Shown here: piece by piece, positions 1-12,079 of the stretch
Position numbering within the stretch: position 1 is the first letter of the stretch
Layout of the letters: each line of letters starts with the position of its first letter
From: Dipteris shenzhenensis
Lineage: Eukaryota > Polypodiophyta > Polypodiopsida > Gleicheniales
Direction: 5' to 3' (one strand)
NCBI GenBank assembly: GCA_047967505.1
Contig: CM106540.1
Length of the DNA: 64,000 bases
Program-made: the position numbers and the translations under genes
The notes under the pieces: model-generated
Told to the model about the DNA's origin: nothing
The model's database searches: none
Seen by the model: the letters and a program-made list of their open reading frames with translations, nothing else

Positions 1-130
1 GAGTTCTTTTGGCTTACACAACTAAGAAGAGGAAAACTGTTTTCAGCCTCCACCTTTGTGTGTATTCCCCCATTGTGATTGTGAGAAAGCCTCAAGTGAG
101 ACTCCTTCCCTCTCTCCCACAATCTTCACA
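1..130 (+). repeat. Copia-1 5' LTR, last 130 bp
   Basis: Bases 1-130 match 5227-5356 without a difference and end in CA immediately before the tRNA primer-binding site. The first 222 bp of this LTR lie before the window. Confidence 0.95.
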
Positions 131-142
131 TGGTATCAGAGC
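131..142 (+). other. Primer-binding site, initiator Met-tRNA type (Copia-1)
   Basis: TGGTATCAGAGC follows the LTR end with no spacer. This is the usual plant Copia primer site, complementary to the 3' end of initiator methionine tRNA, where minus-strand cDNA synthesis starts. Confidence 0.93.
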
Positions 143-676
143 CTTGTTCGTGGTAAGGAGCTCAAGAAAGCAAGCCAAGTTCGTGGTGTCCTGGTAAGAG
201 GAGCAGTGTTGCTTTCCTATTTCGAGTTTGGGAGCAAATCTCTGCAGGTAGCACAGCCAGAAGTTCAGGAGTGCACTGTTTCAGATTGAGACACCCTTCG
301 CGGTGTGGCGAGAGCGCAGTATATGCTGCGGGAAAGGGCAAAGCCCTTAGTGACTTTATTTTTCTGATTTGGGGCCGTTTCGGGGTCCGTTTTGAAGGCG
401 GAAGTTCTTCGCAGGCACTCAGAAAAAGGCCCTGTTTTTGGCTGTGCGACCACTGCGCAGCTAGTTGGTGGAAAGGTGCCGCAGAAATTGCATCGTATGC
501 CTGTGTGCAGAGATATTGGGAGTTACAAATTCATGCCTGTTGCCTGTTGATGCAAAATCGTCACTAGGAAGTGACTGTGTGGTGAAATACCACTTTCATC
601 AGTTTTGCAGATCTGCCCGTGTGAGGCAAAAAGCTGTGTTTTTTTGCAGTGACAGAATATTTTGCAGTGTTCTGTA

Positions 677-3600
677 ATGGCATCTGATTCTCTTTCACAG
701 ATTGTCACTGAAAAGCTTGACAAGAACAACTTCCAGGCATGGAAGTTTAGAATGACGAATTTCTTGATGGGAAAAGGCTATTGGGAATTCATTACAGGAA
801 ATGAAGAAGAACCTGTTCTTCCTAATGTTCCTAGTCAACAGGAAATGCAGGCATTCAAAGGATGGCATGAGAGAGCCAGGAAAGTTATGTATTGGTTGTC
901 TATCAGTATTTCGGACTCCATGATTGTGCATATTCAGGATGCAAATACGCCAAAGGAGGCATGGGATACTTTGGCAAAAATGTATAGCACAAATACGCAA
1001 GCCAGGAAAATGCAACTCAAACAGGAGTTGCACAATGTGCAAAGAGAAAATTTGAGCATAAATGACTACCACATGAAAGTGAAGAAAATTGCAGATGCAC
1101 TTGCTTCCATTGGGTCGCCAGTGGATGATGACGATTTGGTTTCTGTGACCTTGAATGGTCTAGGAAAGGATTATGCACAGTTCCGGACATCCATTGCCGT
1201 CCGTGAAAACTTTCCTGATTTTGAGGAGTTGATTGCTCTTCTAATTTCTGAAGAGCAGAGAAATGGGGGTGCATCTTCTTCAGCAGGAACTTCAAAAGAA
1301 ACTATCTTCTACTCAAATGCTGGCAGAGGTAGAGGCAGAGGTAGAGGAGGCCGATCTACAGGCCGTGGTAGAAATCAGAATATGCAGCAAACGCAAGAAA
1401 ACCAGTCCTATGCAGGAGGACGTGGGAACTCTAGAGGCAGGGGGAGCCAAAGAGGCCGTGGTGGATGGCAGAGAGGCCAAAATGCAAACAGCAATATTGA
1501 ATGCTACTATTGTGTCAAAATGGGTCATATGGCTAAGGACTGCTATAAAAAGCAGAATGACATTATGAATGGAAAATTGCAGCAAGGCAATTATGCATCC
1601 TCTAGTAGACAGGGTGATGACAGAAATGAGCATTTGTTTATGGTGCAGCATATGACAAATTCTGTAACAAGTGCAGAAGAAAGCAATGATGTGTGGTATG
1701 TTGACTCGGGTGCGTCAAACCACATGACAGGTCACGCTGAATGGATGCAGGATGCAAGAAAAATGGAAAAACCAGGATTTGTGGAGACTGGTGATGATAC
1801 TGCACATCCTATTGTGCAGATTGGCAAAATTCCTTTGTCTATGCAGGATGGGAAAAAGAAATACTTGTCTGATGTATTTCATGTCCCGAACATCACCAAG
1901 AACCTGGTTTCTGTTGGTCAGATGGTTGAGCAGGGCTTGCAGGTCAGATTTAATCCTCATGGATGCTTTGTTGAGGATATGAAAAATAATGGTCGCTTGA
2001 TAGCAAAAGGAAAGAAGAAGGGCAGGATGTTTAAGTTGGATGCAGACATGCCTGAATTGAGTGCAGCAATGTTTGCACATGGGACCGGTGTAGTTGCAGA
2101 TATTGATATCTGGCACAAACGCATTGGTCATGTTAATATACAGCGACTTAAATCAATGCAAGCCCAAAATATTGTTGCAGGATTGCCAAAATTCAAGGTT
2201 GCAGAAATGCACAAGATTTGTGAAGCCTGTCAATTTGGGAAACAGGCAAGGAAACCTTTTCCTAGGCATGTTCAAGAGAGTAAAAAACCATTGGAATTAA
2301 TCCACTCTGATGTGTGGACTACAAAAGCTGAATCTATTGGAGGCTGTCACTATTTTGTCACATTTATTGATGACTTCAGCAAAAAACTGTGGGTGTATTT
2401 TATGAAAAAGAAAAGTGAAGTGTTTGGGCACTTCAAAGCTTTCAAAGCTATGGTTGAAAAAGAAACAGGCCTGCAAATAAAATGCCTAAGGTCAGATGGA
2501 GGGGGAGAGTACCTCTCAAATGAGTTTGCAAGGTTCTTGCAGGAGCATGGTATAAAGCAGCAATATTCATGCAGTCATACCCCACAACAAAATGGAATTG
2601 CAGAAAGAAAAAATAGGCATATTGGAGAGGTGTCTCGGGCTATGCTAAATGAAAAAGATCTACTAGATTATTATTGGGCTGAAGCAGTTGCTACAGCAGT
2701 CTATATAATGAACAGGACTCCCACTGCAGCAATACATGGCATGACGCCAGAGGAGATTTATACTGGTAGGAAACCAGATATTTCTCATTTGAAGATTTTT
2801 GGTTGCATTGCTTATGTCCATGTGCCAGATGAGTTGAGGTCCAAGTTGGATCCAAAAGCTGAGAAGTGCATCTTTATTGGTTATTCTCTGCAGCAGAAAG
2901 GGTATAGATGCTATAACCCTTCTATACGTAAGTTCACAGTAAGCAGAGATGTTGTTTTTGATGAGATGAGCAGCTGGTATAAACCAGTAAATGTGATGAT
3001 TGATGTAGATGCACAAAATGGTAATGCTGCACAGAATGCACAGCAGCAATCACAAAATATCAGTGGACCTGGAGTGTCCTCTACCAGTGGTTCACATACT
3101 TCACCATGGACAGCAGGCAGATTGAGATCAGGAGAATCCCCTCAAAGCAATGCAGATAGTGGTACGCAGGTATCACAAAAAGGAAAAGAGAAGGTAGATC
3201 AGCCCATGTTTGATGTGAATGCAGGTCACTCTTATGTGGATGGTGAATCCAGTGGCTCAGAACAGAGCATTGATGATGAGTTGGGTATTCCTTTTGTTGT
3301 TACACCTGGAGTAAGGAAGACCAGGGATGTTTTGAGAGCACCTGGAAGTGAGCCTATTTTGCGTTGGTCTACCAGGGTTAGGTATCCTGTGGATAGGCTG
3401 AAATATGATGGATTTACAGCCATTCACTATGCCTATATGGTCAAAGTGATACAGGAACCAGAACCCACTTCTTTTGAGCAAGCCATGGGAAATGAAAAAT
3501 GGGAGAAAGCCATGGATGAAGAAATGGATGCCTTGGATGCTAATGCTACATGGGAATTGGTGCCTTTGCCTAAAGGCAAGAATGCAATTGGCTGTAAGTG

Positions 3601-5044
3601 GGTTTATAAGATCAAGCACAATGCAGATGGTTCTGTGAATAGATACAAGGCAAGATTAGTTGTCAAGGGGTATGCACAGACATATGGCATTGATTATGAA
3701 GAAACTTTCAGCCCGGTTGCAAGGATGGCAACCGTAAGAGCAGCCATTGCTATGGCTGCATCAAAGGGATGGTCTTTACATCAGATGGATGTAAAGAATG
3801 CCTTCTTGCATGGTGATTTGCAAGAAGAGGTCTTTATGGAGCAACCAGCAGGTTATGTTCATGCTACTCATCCTGAGTTTGTTTGCAGGTTGAAGAAAGC
3901 CTTGTATGGCTTGAAGCAAGCACCTAGAGCATGGTCCGACAAGATAGGATAGTATCTTGTCACTATTGGCTTTCAGATTTCCAAGGCAGATTTCTCACTC
4001 TATGTGAGAAAAACAGAGAAAGGGATTATGCTGCTGGTCATTTATGTTGATGATTTGATCATCACAGGTGATAGTGATGAAGATATCCTTCATGTGAAAA
4101 TGCTATTGAGGCAGAAGTTTGAGATGAAGGATTTGGGAGAGCTGCGTTATTTCTTGGGCATTGAGGTGATTAGATCACCAAGTGGGATACAGCTCTTGCA
4201 GAGGCAGTATGGATTGGACATGCTATCCAAATATGGGATGACAGGATGTAAGCCTATTTCAGTTCCTTTGGAGCAGAATGTGAAGCTGAGCACAGATGCA
4301 GGTGAGCTTCTGGAAGACCCTACTATGTACAGACGCATAGTAGGAAGTTTGATTTACATGACTATTACCAGGCCAGATTTGAGCTATGCTGTTGGGTTGG
4401 TAAGTCAGTTTATGCAGGCTCCAAGGAAACCGCATTTGGATGCGGCTAGACGCATACTCAGGTATGTGAAGTCCACATTGCAGTATGGACTATTTTATGA
4501 GGCTGGGGTTCAGATACACTTGCATGGATACACTGATGCTGATTGGGCTGGTAGCATTTCTGATAGACGATCTACCAGTGGATATGTGTTCTCTTTTGGG
4601 AGTGCTGCAGTCACTTAGAGCAGCAAGAAACAGCCTACAGTTGCCTTGTCGAGCACAGAGGCTGAGTACAGGGGTGTAGCAATGGCTGCATGTGAGGTAG
4701 CTTGGTTGCATAAGCTACTCTATGATATGCATCATTCTACAGATGGGCCGGTTGTCATTTATTGTGACAACATGAGCAGTATACACTTGGCAAAGGACCC
4801 AGTCTTTCATGCCAGAACAAAGCACATTGAGGTGCATTATCACTATGTGCGGGAGAAGGTTTTACTAGGTCTTATTGATCTAGTTTATGTCAGCACAGAG
4901 GATCAGGTAGCTGACATATTCACGGAAGCATTGGGCGCAGAGAAGCTGCGCAAGTTCAGAGACCTGCTTGGTGTGCAGGATTTGGGATTGAGCTCGAGGG
5001 GGAGTGTTGAGATATCGAGCTCCACTCGAGATATGCCAGGGTGA
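677..5044 (+). pseudogene. Copia-1 gag-pol polyprotein with two in-frame TAG stops
   Basis: One frame runs from ATG at 677 to 5044, broken only by TAG at 3950-3952 and 4616-4618. Domains in order: gag of the UBN2 type; an Arg/Gly-rich stretch; a CX2CX4HX4C zinc knuckle at 1502-1543; an aspartic protease with DSGAS near 1703; integrase with its HHCC finger near 2110-2240 and DDE core (SDVW near 2306, SDGGGEY near 2495, NGIAERKN near 2590); reverse transcriptase with YVDD at 4042-4053; and RNase H (DADWAG near 4535, STEAEY near 4650). The first TAG follows DKIG where related proteins continue with a residue such as Gln (CAG to TAG). The second stands where Copia proteins have Trp (TGG to TAG). 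The frame is otherwise intact, so the copy is probably non-autonomous unless TAG is read through. Confidence 0.93.
4991..5004 (+). other. Polypurine tract of Copia-1
   Basis: A purine-rich run ending GAGGGGGAG abuts the TGTTGAG start of the 3' LTR, the normal position for priming plus-strand cDNA. Confidence 0.85.
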
Positions 5045-5356
5045 CCGTTGTGTACTTATGTCACCGACTTGTTAGCTGGAGATGCGGTTGGTACACCGCC
5101 CACGAATAATAGCTGGATGACAGCTATCCTTATCTACTATAGTTTGTGGCTCAGTTAGTATGCCACCTTAGTTAGTTGAGTTTGGTTTGAGACCCACATA
5201 TGGGGTTCTTCTATTTCTTTGTACTAGAGTTCTTTTGGCTTACACAACTAAGAAGAGGAAAACTGTTTTCAGCCTCCACCTTTGTGTGTATTCCCCCATT
5301 GTGATTGTGAGAAAGCCTCAAGTGAGACTCCTTCCCTCTCTCCCACAATCTTCACA
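5005..5356 (+). repeat. Copia-1 3' LTR (352 bp)
   Basis: It starts TGTTGAG and ends TTCACA, the standard TG...CA form. Its last 130 bases repeat window bases 1-130 exactly. An imperfect inverted repeat (ATATCGAG with CTCGAGATAT) lies just inside the 5' end. Confidence 0.95.
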
Positions 5357-5378
5357 AGTGGAGCATTGATATCTAACA
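5357..5378 (-). repeat. 22-bp terminal piece of an antisense Copia-3-family LTR
   Basis: The reverse complement of these bases equals the first 22 bases of the Copia-3 5' LTR at 38344-38365, starting exactly at the TG terminus. The match stops at 5378, where an LTR should end against its flank, and begins at the Copia-1 border. Inference: Copia-1 inserted 22 bp inside an antisense Copia-3-type LTR whose remainder lies left of the window. Confidence 0.75.
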
Positions 5379-5593
5379 GTAATACCCTACTATTTGAAGC
5401 TTTTACATTGTTTTGCGTAATTGTCCACCCCTTTCCAATGGTTCTATACATATATGCACACAGAGAAAATGGCCTTAGCTGATGCTGAGAGCAACACCCT
5501 TGACCCTATTCCTTGATCCATAGGGTTCTTGACAGGGATAATCCTTTGTATTGAAGCAACTACATGAAAAACTATGCATTTATATACGTATAA

Positions 5594-5598
<5 letters not shown>
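5379..5598. other. Intergenic, no gene seen
   Basis: Ordinary mixed sequence between the LTR fragment and the (TG)n tract. No coding frame with recognisable content is visible on either strand. Confidence 0.6.
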
Positions 5599-5683
<85 letters not shown>

Positions 5684-5688
5684 ATGTG

Positions 5689-5732
<44 letters not shown>
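5599..5732 (+). repeat. (TG)n microsatellite, about 134 bp
   Basis: TG dinucleotides are broken only by two CA interruptions near 5682-5690. Apparent reading frames on both strands are Cys-Val or His-Thr repeats and are not genes. Smaller TG tracts occur at 6249-6266, 6307-6347, 6799-6809 and 6905-6915. Confidence 0.98.
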
Positions 5733-5736
<4 letters not shown>

Positions 5737-5999
5737 GTTGACTAACATCAATAATGATGCATAATAAGAATCCTCCCAAAAAAAATAGATGAAATAGCTC
5801 AAAAAATATATGCATAGCCTTTTTTGTGGAATGCTATGTTATGGCATGAATTGTTAGATATATTTCCAATATGCAAAAAGTTGGGTGAAGATAATTCTTG
5901 GGAGTACTATGGTAGATGTATACAGTAAATGATAAGCCCTTTTTCTTACAGCCATGAACTTTTAGCTCCCAATGAGGTCCTTGAATATCAATTTTTACA

Positions 6000-7720
6000 A
6001 AAAAAAAGGTATTTGATCTCATATACTTGCTTGAGTATATCTCAAGGTAGATCTAGCATTGTATTGTTTTTTTTTTCATTTCTTCTCGATTGATACTTTT
6101 TTGGGTTCTATGGGTTATGTGGTAGTCGGCCACAATTTTTAAAAAATAAGAGAAGCATTTATTTTGAGGGGGGATGATGCGGATGGATTAGTTTGCTACT
6201 AGGAGAGGTGCAAATTGAAATTTCTTTCCCTTTTGATATTCTATATGCATGTGTGTGTGTGTGTGTCCATACACCATTTTCTATTGAAGTACATTTTGAT
6301 TGATTATGTGTGCGTGCATGTGTGTGTGTGTGTCTTTGTGTGTGTGCATAACTCATTTTCTCTTAAAGTAAAATTTCCACTTTTTATATTTTGCAAGAAA
6401 TGTCAGTTTTATTTTTACCAAAAAAGTTGTCTGAGCTCATATACTTGCCTTAAGTATATCTCAAGCTAGATGTAAAATTTTTTCATTCTTTCCCCCCTTT
6501 TTGTTTCCTTTTAAATAAGGTTGCTCTCTTTTTGCAAAAACACATGAAGATTGTATTTTTTTAAAACTTGATTTCTTCAAGATTGATCCTTTTTTTTACT
6601 TGATTTCTTCCCGATTGATACTTTTTTGGGTTATATGGGTTATGTGGTAGTCGGCCACAATTTAAAAGAAATAAGAGAAGCATTTATTTTGGGGGGGCAT
6701 GATGCGGATCGATTGGTTTGCTAGGATTGGTTATGTGCAGCCCCATTTGTTGCAAGTAGCATCGTAGTCCCTACATGGGCAGATCTTCCCTAAAGGGTGT
6801 GTGTGTGTTTGGCTAACTACAGTCTGCCACATTGATGATGTGTTAAAAATGAAAATGTTCGTAGAAGCCTAGATTGAGACCCCGTTGAAGAACACGGGAT
6901 CAATGTGTGTGTGTGTTGATAAGCATTTTTATAAACTTTTGTGATTTTGTTTTTAAGGTTTGTGATTTTGTTTGAGAAAGAGTAAAGTGAAATGATTATT
7001 TAATTTCTATCTATACTTGCTTGAGTATATTCCAAGCCAGATGTAACATTTCTCATTCTTTTCCCCCTTTTTGTTCTTTTAAATAAGGTTGCTCTCTTTT
7101 TGCAAAAATACATGAAAGTTTGTAACTTGATATTTTAAATTTGAAATTTTGTGATTTTTTTTTAGAAAGATTAAAGTGAAATGATTATTTTTGGGTGCAT
7201 CTATATTTTCTTTTTCCTGAGGTGCTATATGGTTCACTGAGCTTTTCTTTTTTTACTTTGGCTTTTTTTTTGCAGGTGGCCTATCCAACTGCTACAAGCT
7301 ACTACTTTTGCTTACTCAGGTAGGTGATATCTATTCCTTTGCTAGGAAAGATTGCAAACTAAAATTTATTTCCCTTTTTATGTTCTTTATTATACGCATG
7401 TATGTGTGTGTAACTCATTTTCTATTCCTTAGATTAAAATTGGAGACAAAGTACAATGAAATCCTTGAATCAACTACCTCTCCCTATGTAAGAGCTCTAA
7501 AAAAAATCAACTTTATTTTTACCAAAAAAAGCTCTATGAACTCATATACTTGCCAACCATAAAGATTTGTAAATTGATAATTAATTTTTCAAAGTTTTGT
7601 GATTTTGTTTGAGAAATATTTTGTTTTCAAATTTTTTGGGATTTTGTTTGAGAATGAGAAAGATTATAGTGAAATGATTCTTTAATTATTATCTATATTT
7701 TCTTTTTCGTGAGGTGCCGT
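6000..7720. repeat. AT-rich block with internal duplications
   Basis: A stretch at about 6095-6200 (gttatgtggtagtcggccac, then ataagagaagcatttatttt and atgatgcggat) recurs at about 6610-6720. A second motif (atatacttgcttgagtatat, then caagCTAGATGTAA-like sequence and a cattctttcccccttttt run) occurs near 6025, 6435 and 7010. The copies differ at scattered sites and by indels, so they are old local duplications. No gene is supported here. Confidence 0.75.
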
Positions 7721-7879
7721 ATCTCAATGTTGGACCGTCTATCAAATGGCCCATCCATTGAACTGCTAATGAAGATTTCTCACCCCAGTGGTGGACCTAT
7801 CTCGCTCCAATCAAATCACCCAGCTTTGATCTCAAAACACATAAGAGCTGTAACTCTTCTCTTTTGGTGGAATGCAATG

Positions 7880-8831
<952 letters not shown>

Positions 8832-8832
<1 letters not shown>

Positions 8833-9770
8833 GTCTTGTGTGCCCTTTGCTCAAAAGTGTGACACCATGTGGCATTTTGTGAGAGTCGCGCCACCCTCGC
8901 TGCATGTGCCCCCCGTCGACTTCCGTGCTACCCGACCACGTGGTCGATCTAGAAGCGTATGCTTCTGCGACCTCATCCACTGCATTGGTGGTTTGTTCAT
9001 CTCATGTTGCACGACCCTATGGGACTGTGGGACTCCAACACGATGCATTTACTCCATGGTGTGTTGCCCCTCGTGCCATGTGGTGCCCCTTCGGGGCTCG
9101 TGCCCCTCGTACTCCATGCTAGCCCCTCGTATTGCGTGATGCCCTAAGCGGGTTGCTGCCATCTACCAATTTGCTAGCCCATTCATTGACGTGGCCCCCT
9201 TCCCTGATCGCTACATGGCCGGTGCACTGATGTGACCCTGCACACCGATTGCCATGTGGCCTCCCTCACAGTTTGGTCCTCGAGGCCTGCATTTAATGGG
9301 GTGTTTTTTACTCCCTCATGCTGGTGGCTCAAACCTCTGGTCAGCCACCACTCTTGTCCATGTGGCTTTATGGCCCCTCTATTCCTTTGTGCACTAGTGC
9401 CACATGGTGCCTATAGCTTCTTGCCCAAATTTATTGCCATCTATCGCCATGTGGCATTTCTGCCCCCTCCTTCCTCCTCTCTGCCTACGCCATGTGGCCC
9501 CCTCTCCCTCCACCCTCAAACCTCTCCTTCTCTCCCCGAGCCTCATCCCAACTTCTCCTCTCCCCGAACCTCCCTTCCGAACCTACACGATGTCTTCCTC
9601 CGACGGTGCACATGGTGTAGATGCCTCCATTCCTCTCCACTCCTTCCGAACCTTTAGAATTCCTCCACCGGACCTCTCACGAACCTCCCTCCTCTCACGT
9701 ACGAGATTAGCTGCCGTAAGAAATATAAGAGATGTATGTAGTAAAATGTGCATCTAGTTTTTTGGACAAC
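8832..9770. other. GC-richer stretch, no convincing gene
   Basis: Base composition changes sharply from the flanks. A short motif around CCATGTGGC recurs at least five times (near 8869, 9252, 9359, 9451 and 9490). Several open frames of 60-140 codons exist, the longest at 9232-9657 on the plus strand, but they overlap in different frames and show no domain, so none is called. Confidence 0.5.
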
Positions 9771-9902
9771 GGTGAAGTTTTCAATGCATTGTGATTCTTT
9801 TTTATCAAATGACTTTATGAAGGCAATTCCACTTAAAGAGGATGGGCACTACATATGCATAACATAATTAATAAATTGTGGTGTCATTAGTGATATTGAA
9901 TA

Positions 9903-10445
9903 CAAATAAATGAAAGGGAAATAAACTTATTGCAACGTCAATTTCCTTCCAACAAGCAAAGTGTCTTCAACACCAATAAAGAGTTGTGAGGATGAGGTGA
10001 AGTCATCACCATTGCCAAGCGAAGCCGCTAACAAGGCGTTGCCTATGCCAAATGCGGATAATAATGGCCAAGCCGTAGTCCTGCATGACCCTAACTTACT
10101 CCCAATATTATACATATGGCATCTCACCGATTGTATTAACCATAGATTTGTGTTTGAAGGGAAGCTCTTAGTTAAGTATGGGACCTACAAATCAAAAGAT
10201 CTTGACTATCCCATTGTGATACTATAAGGGAAGATCTTAGTTAAGTATGGGACCTACAAATCAAAAGATCTTGACTATTCCATTGTCCTAAGGATTGATT
10301 TTAGTGATAGACACAATTGTGATACTATCTTGGCAAACATTCCTGATGGACCAAAGAAAGAGGAGCTCGCACAAGTGTTTGTCACTCAAGTTGCAAATTT
10401 GGGATACAGTCGTATGGTAGCTTCTCAACTTACAGATTTCTAGAT
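9903..10445 (+). pseudogene. Unidentified coding remnant with a 69-bp tandem duplication
   Basis: A frame of 89 codons (9961-10227) has ordinary amino-acid composition (HLTDCINHRF, LLVKYGTYKSKDLDYPIV). The segment starting AAGGGAAG at 10157 is repeated in tandem from 10226, a period of 69 bp, which keeps frame but brings in a TAA. Past the stop the same frame continues to about 10441 with plausible protein sequence (RIDFSDRHNCDTILANIPDG). This looks like a decayed exon. I do not recognise the family. Confidence 0.4.
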
Positions 10446-10459
10446 CCAATGCATGTAAG

Positions 10460-10975
10460 CCGCGCTTGAAAGTTCTCCCTTTCTTTTGTATTTGTAGGTA
10501 AGCGGTTTCCTTCAATTTACCAACCTCAACTCACAGCTTGTGGAGTACTCTTGCGAAGTTTGCATAGGAATGCGTGTGATCCAAGATCATCGTTGACCAT
10601 ATTGCTACACTTGTGATCGTATGCATTCCATTATCCAAACTCCAAGCTTGACCAGGAAGATAGCATCTCGTGGAGGTGATGAGGTCACCATCCAGTTGTG
10701 CGGCTTGCACGTAGATACCATCCTATCGTTGGAGGCACATTTCTTGACCTTGCACTGTGAAAGCGTCCTTCGCATTCGCTCAATGCTCCATGGCATCAAG
10801 TGTACTGGCACTTTTATTGTTAACAGTTCTGGACATGTCATCGGGTTTGAACCAAACACTTGAAATCTCAAACGAGCTTTGTAATGCTTTGCTAAACTAT
10901 CTACAAAATTAGTTTGCATCAATTATGGCCTTCTTGTGAGTTTTTTTCCCTTCTTCGAATGCAAAGACAAACAAA
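10460..10975. other. Intergenic or decayed sequence
   Basis: Open frames occur on both strands at 10605-10922 but oppose each other and show no recognisable domain. Nothing is called. Confidence 0.4.
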
Positions 10976-11754
10976 ATGGACATATCTTATGAAAAAGAAC
11001 TTGTAGAGAGTCTTGATGCATTTGATCTTCAAGCTGACAAAATATTTCTTGAAAAGTACCCACAAAATACAGATGTTATTAAATGTCTAGTTAAACTCAT
11101 TCCTTCAACTGCAAGCTCAAGCAATTGCCCTTGGAATGCACTTAACAATGCTAACATTGATTGGGAAGACCACGTTTCTTGTGTGAAAGAAGTTGCTAAC
11201 ATGGTAGCCATCCTCTCAAATTCTAGAGCTTTATTGTATATAGTTGTTTGTCAAAGCTTTGCGAACCTTTACGTTCATCATTCAAAGTGATTTGTCTAAC
11301 AACTACTCATGCATACAGAGCTTTCCATGTTACCTACCTCCAGAGTATTAGCTTCCACACAATCTTGCTTGATGAAACAACTACTTCAAATCAAATTTCC
11401 CTTTTACTTCAGATTGTAAGAAAACGTACATATGTGGCTTAGCAAAAGAAACACAAAAGTGAACTTGCACAGATAATTCCCCACAACCTTGGCTTAAGTG
11501 CCAAATAGGTTGCTATGTTATTCATGGAAACACACAAGGACGCTCCTTACTCTATACAATCTATTAAAAGGAAAATATATAGAGTGAAGGATGCAACCAT
11601 ACAAAGAATAGATAATTCGCCTACTATCGAGTTGTTGGCTCTTTCCCATGGCTTTTGCAAGAAGAGCAGGGTATTCTTAGTATGTAGGGTTCTAAGGCTT
11701 TTTGTCACCTATAGATATATAGGTGTCATCGTTTGTAGTATAAGTGTAGCTTAG
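10976..11754 (+). pseudogene. Possible SF1 (UPF1/senataxin-like) helicase remnant
   Basis: The frame at 10976-11290 and a second frame at 11248-11442 overlap at a frameshift near 11250-11290. The second contains VICLTTTHAYRAF, then SISFHTILLDETTTSN about 10 residues later. That resembles the motif Ia-Walker B part of superfamily 1 RNA/DNA helicases of the UPF1/senataxin group (LDEATQ-type Walker B). Further frame at 11515-11754 may be the tail. No Walker A motif was found and stops interrupt the frame, so this is at most a fragment. Confidence 0.3.
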
Positions 11755-11879
11755 GACCTCGGGTCGTATTCTGATGAGAGACATAGGGTTAAGTGTGGTA
11801 AGCAAAACATAGTGCATGCATGTGTGAAAGGAACATGCATCATCATGATTGGGGTAATGAAACCTTTCGCCTTCATTGG

Positions 11880-12010
11880 GGGTTGAAGGGTTTAGGAGGA
11901 GTTTAAGGGTTAGAGGGAGGTTTAGGGTTCAAAAGGAGGTTCCAAGGTTTAGAAGAGGTTCCAGGGTCCAGAAGGGGTTTAAGGGTTAGAAGGAAGATCC
12001 AAGGTTCAGT
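11880..12010 (+). repeat. Degenerate TTTAGGG/TTTAAGGG-like minisatellite
   Basis: Tandem variants of GGTTTAGG, GTTTAAGGGTTAG and AGGTTCCAGGGTT follow one another. The opening part is nearly identical to 54819-54885, about 43 kb away. The units resemble plant telomere repeats but are not pure TTTAGGG. Confidence 0.65.
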
Positions 12011-12079
12011 GTAGAGCACATAGCGAAGAACTTGTCTCCCTCATAGATCATGGAGGTCAAGGGTTGAGGGATTAAGGGT

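Larger units (their letters stand above)
1..5356 (+). mobile_element. Copia-1: Ty1/Copia LTR retrotransposon, 5' LTR cut by window edge
   Basis: The element has, in order, a partial 5' LTR (1-130), a primer-binding site matching initiator Met-tRNA (TGGTATCAGAGC at 131), a leader of about 0.5 kb, a gag-pol frame (677-5044), a polypurine tract and a complete 3' LTR (5005-5356). Integrase lies before reverse transcriptase, which is the Copia order. The 130 bases of 5' LTR visible are identical to the matching part of the 3' LTR, so insertion was recent. Despite that, gag-pol carries two in-frame TAG codons. The 3' flank begins AGTGG, the expected 5-bp target duplication, but the 5' flank lies outside the window. 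Confidence 0.96.

Noticed and set aside
265-676. Small frames in the Copia-1 leader (for example 271-567)
   Set aside because: No recognisable domain and no sign of conservation; the leader of such elements is normally non-coding.
5444-5815. Open frames made of His-Thr or Cys-Val repeats
   Set aside because: They are translations of the (TG)n microsatellite on both strands; no gene evidence.
9232-9657. Plus-strand frame of 141 codons in the GC-rich stretch
   Set aside because: Cys/Pro/Ser-rich, overlapped by other open frames and lacking any domain; composition explains the openness.
11880-12010. Interstitial telomere (TTTAGGG)n
   Set aside because: Units are irregular mixtures of GGTTTAGG, TTTAAGGG and GGTTCC; no run of pure telomere repeat exists.
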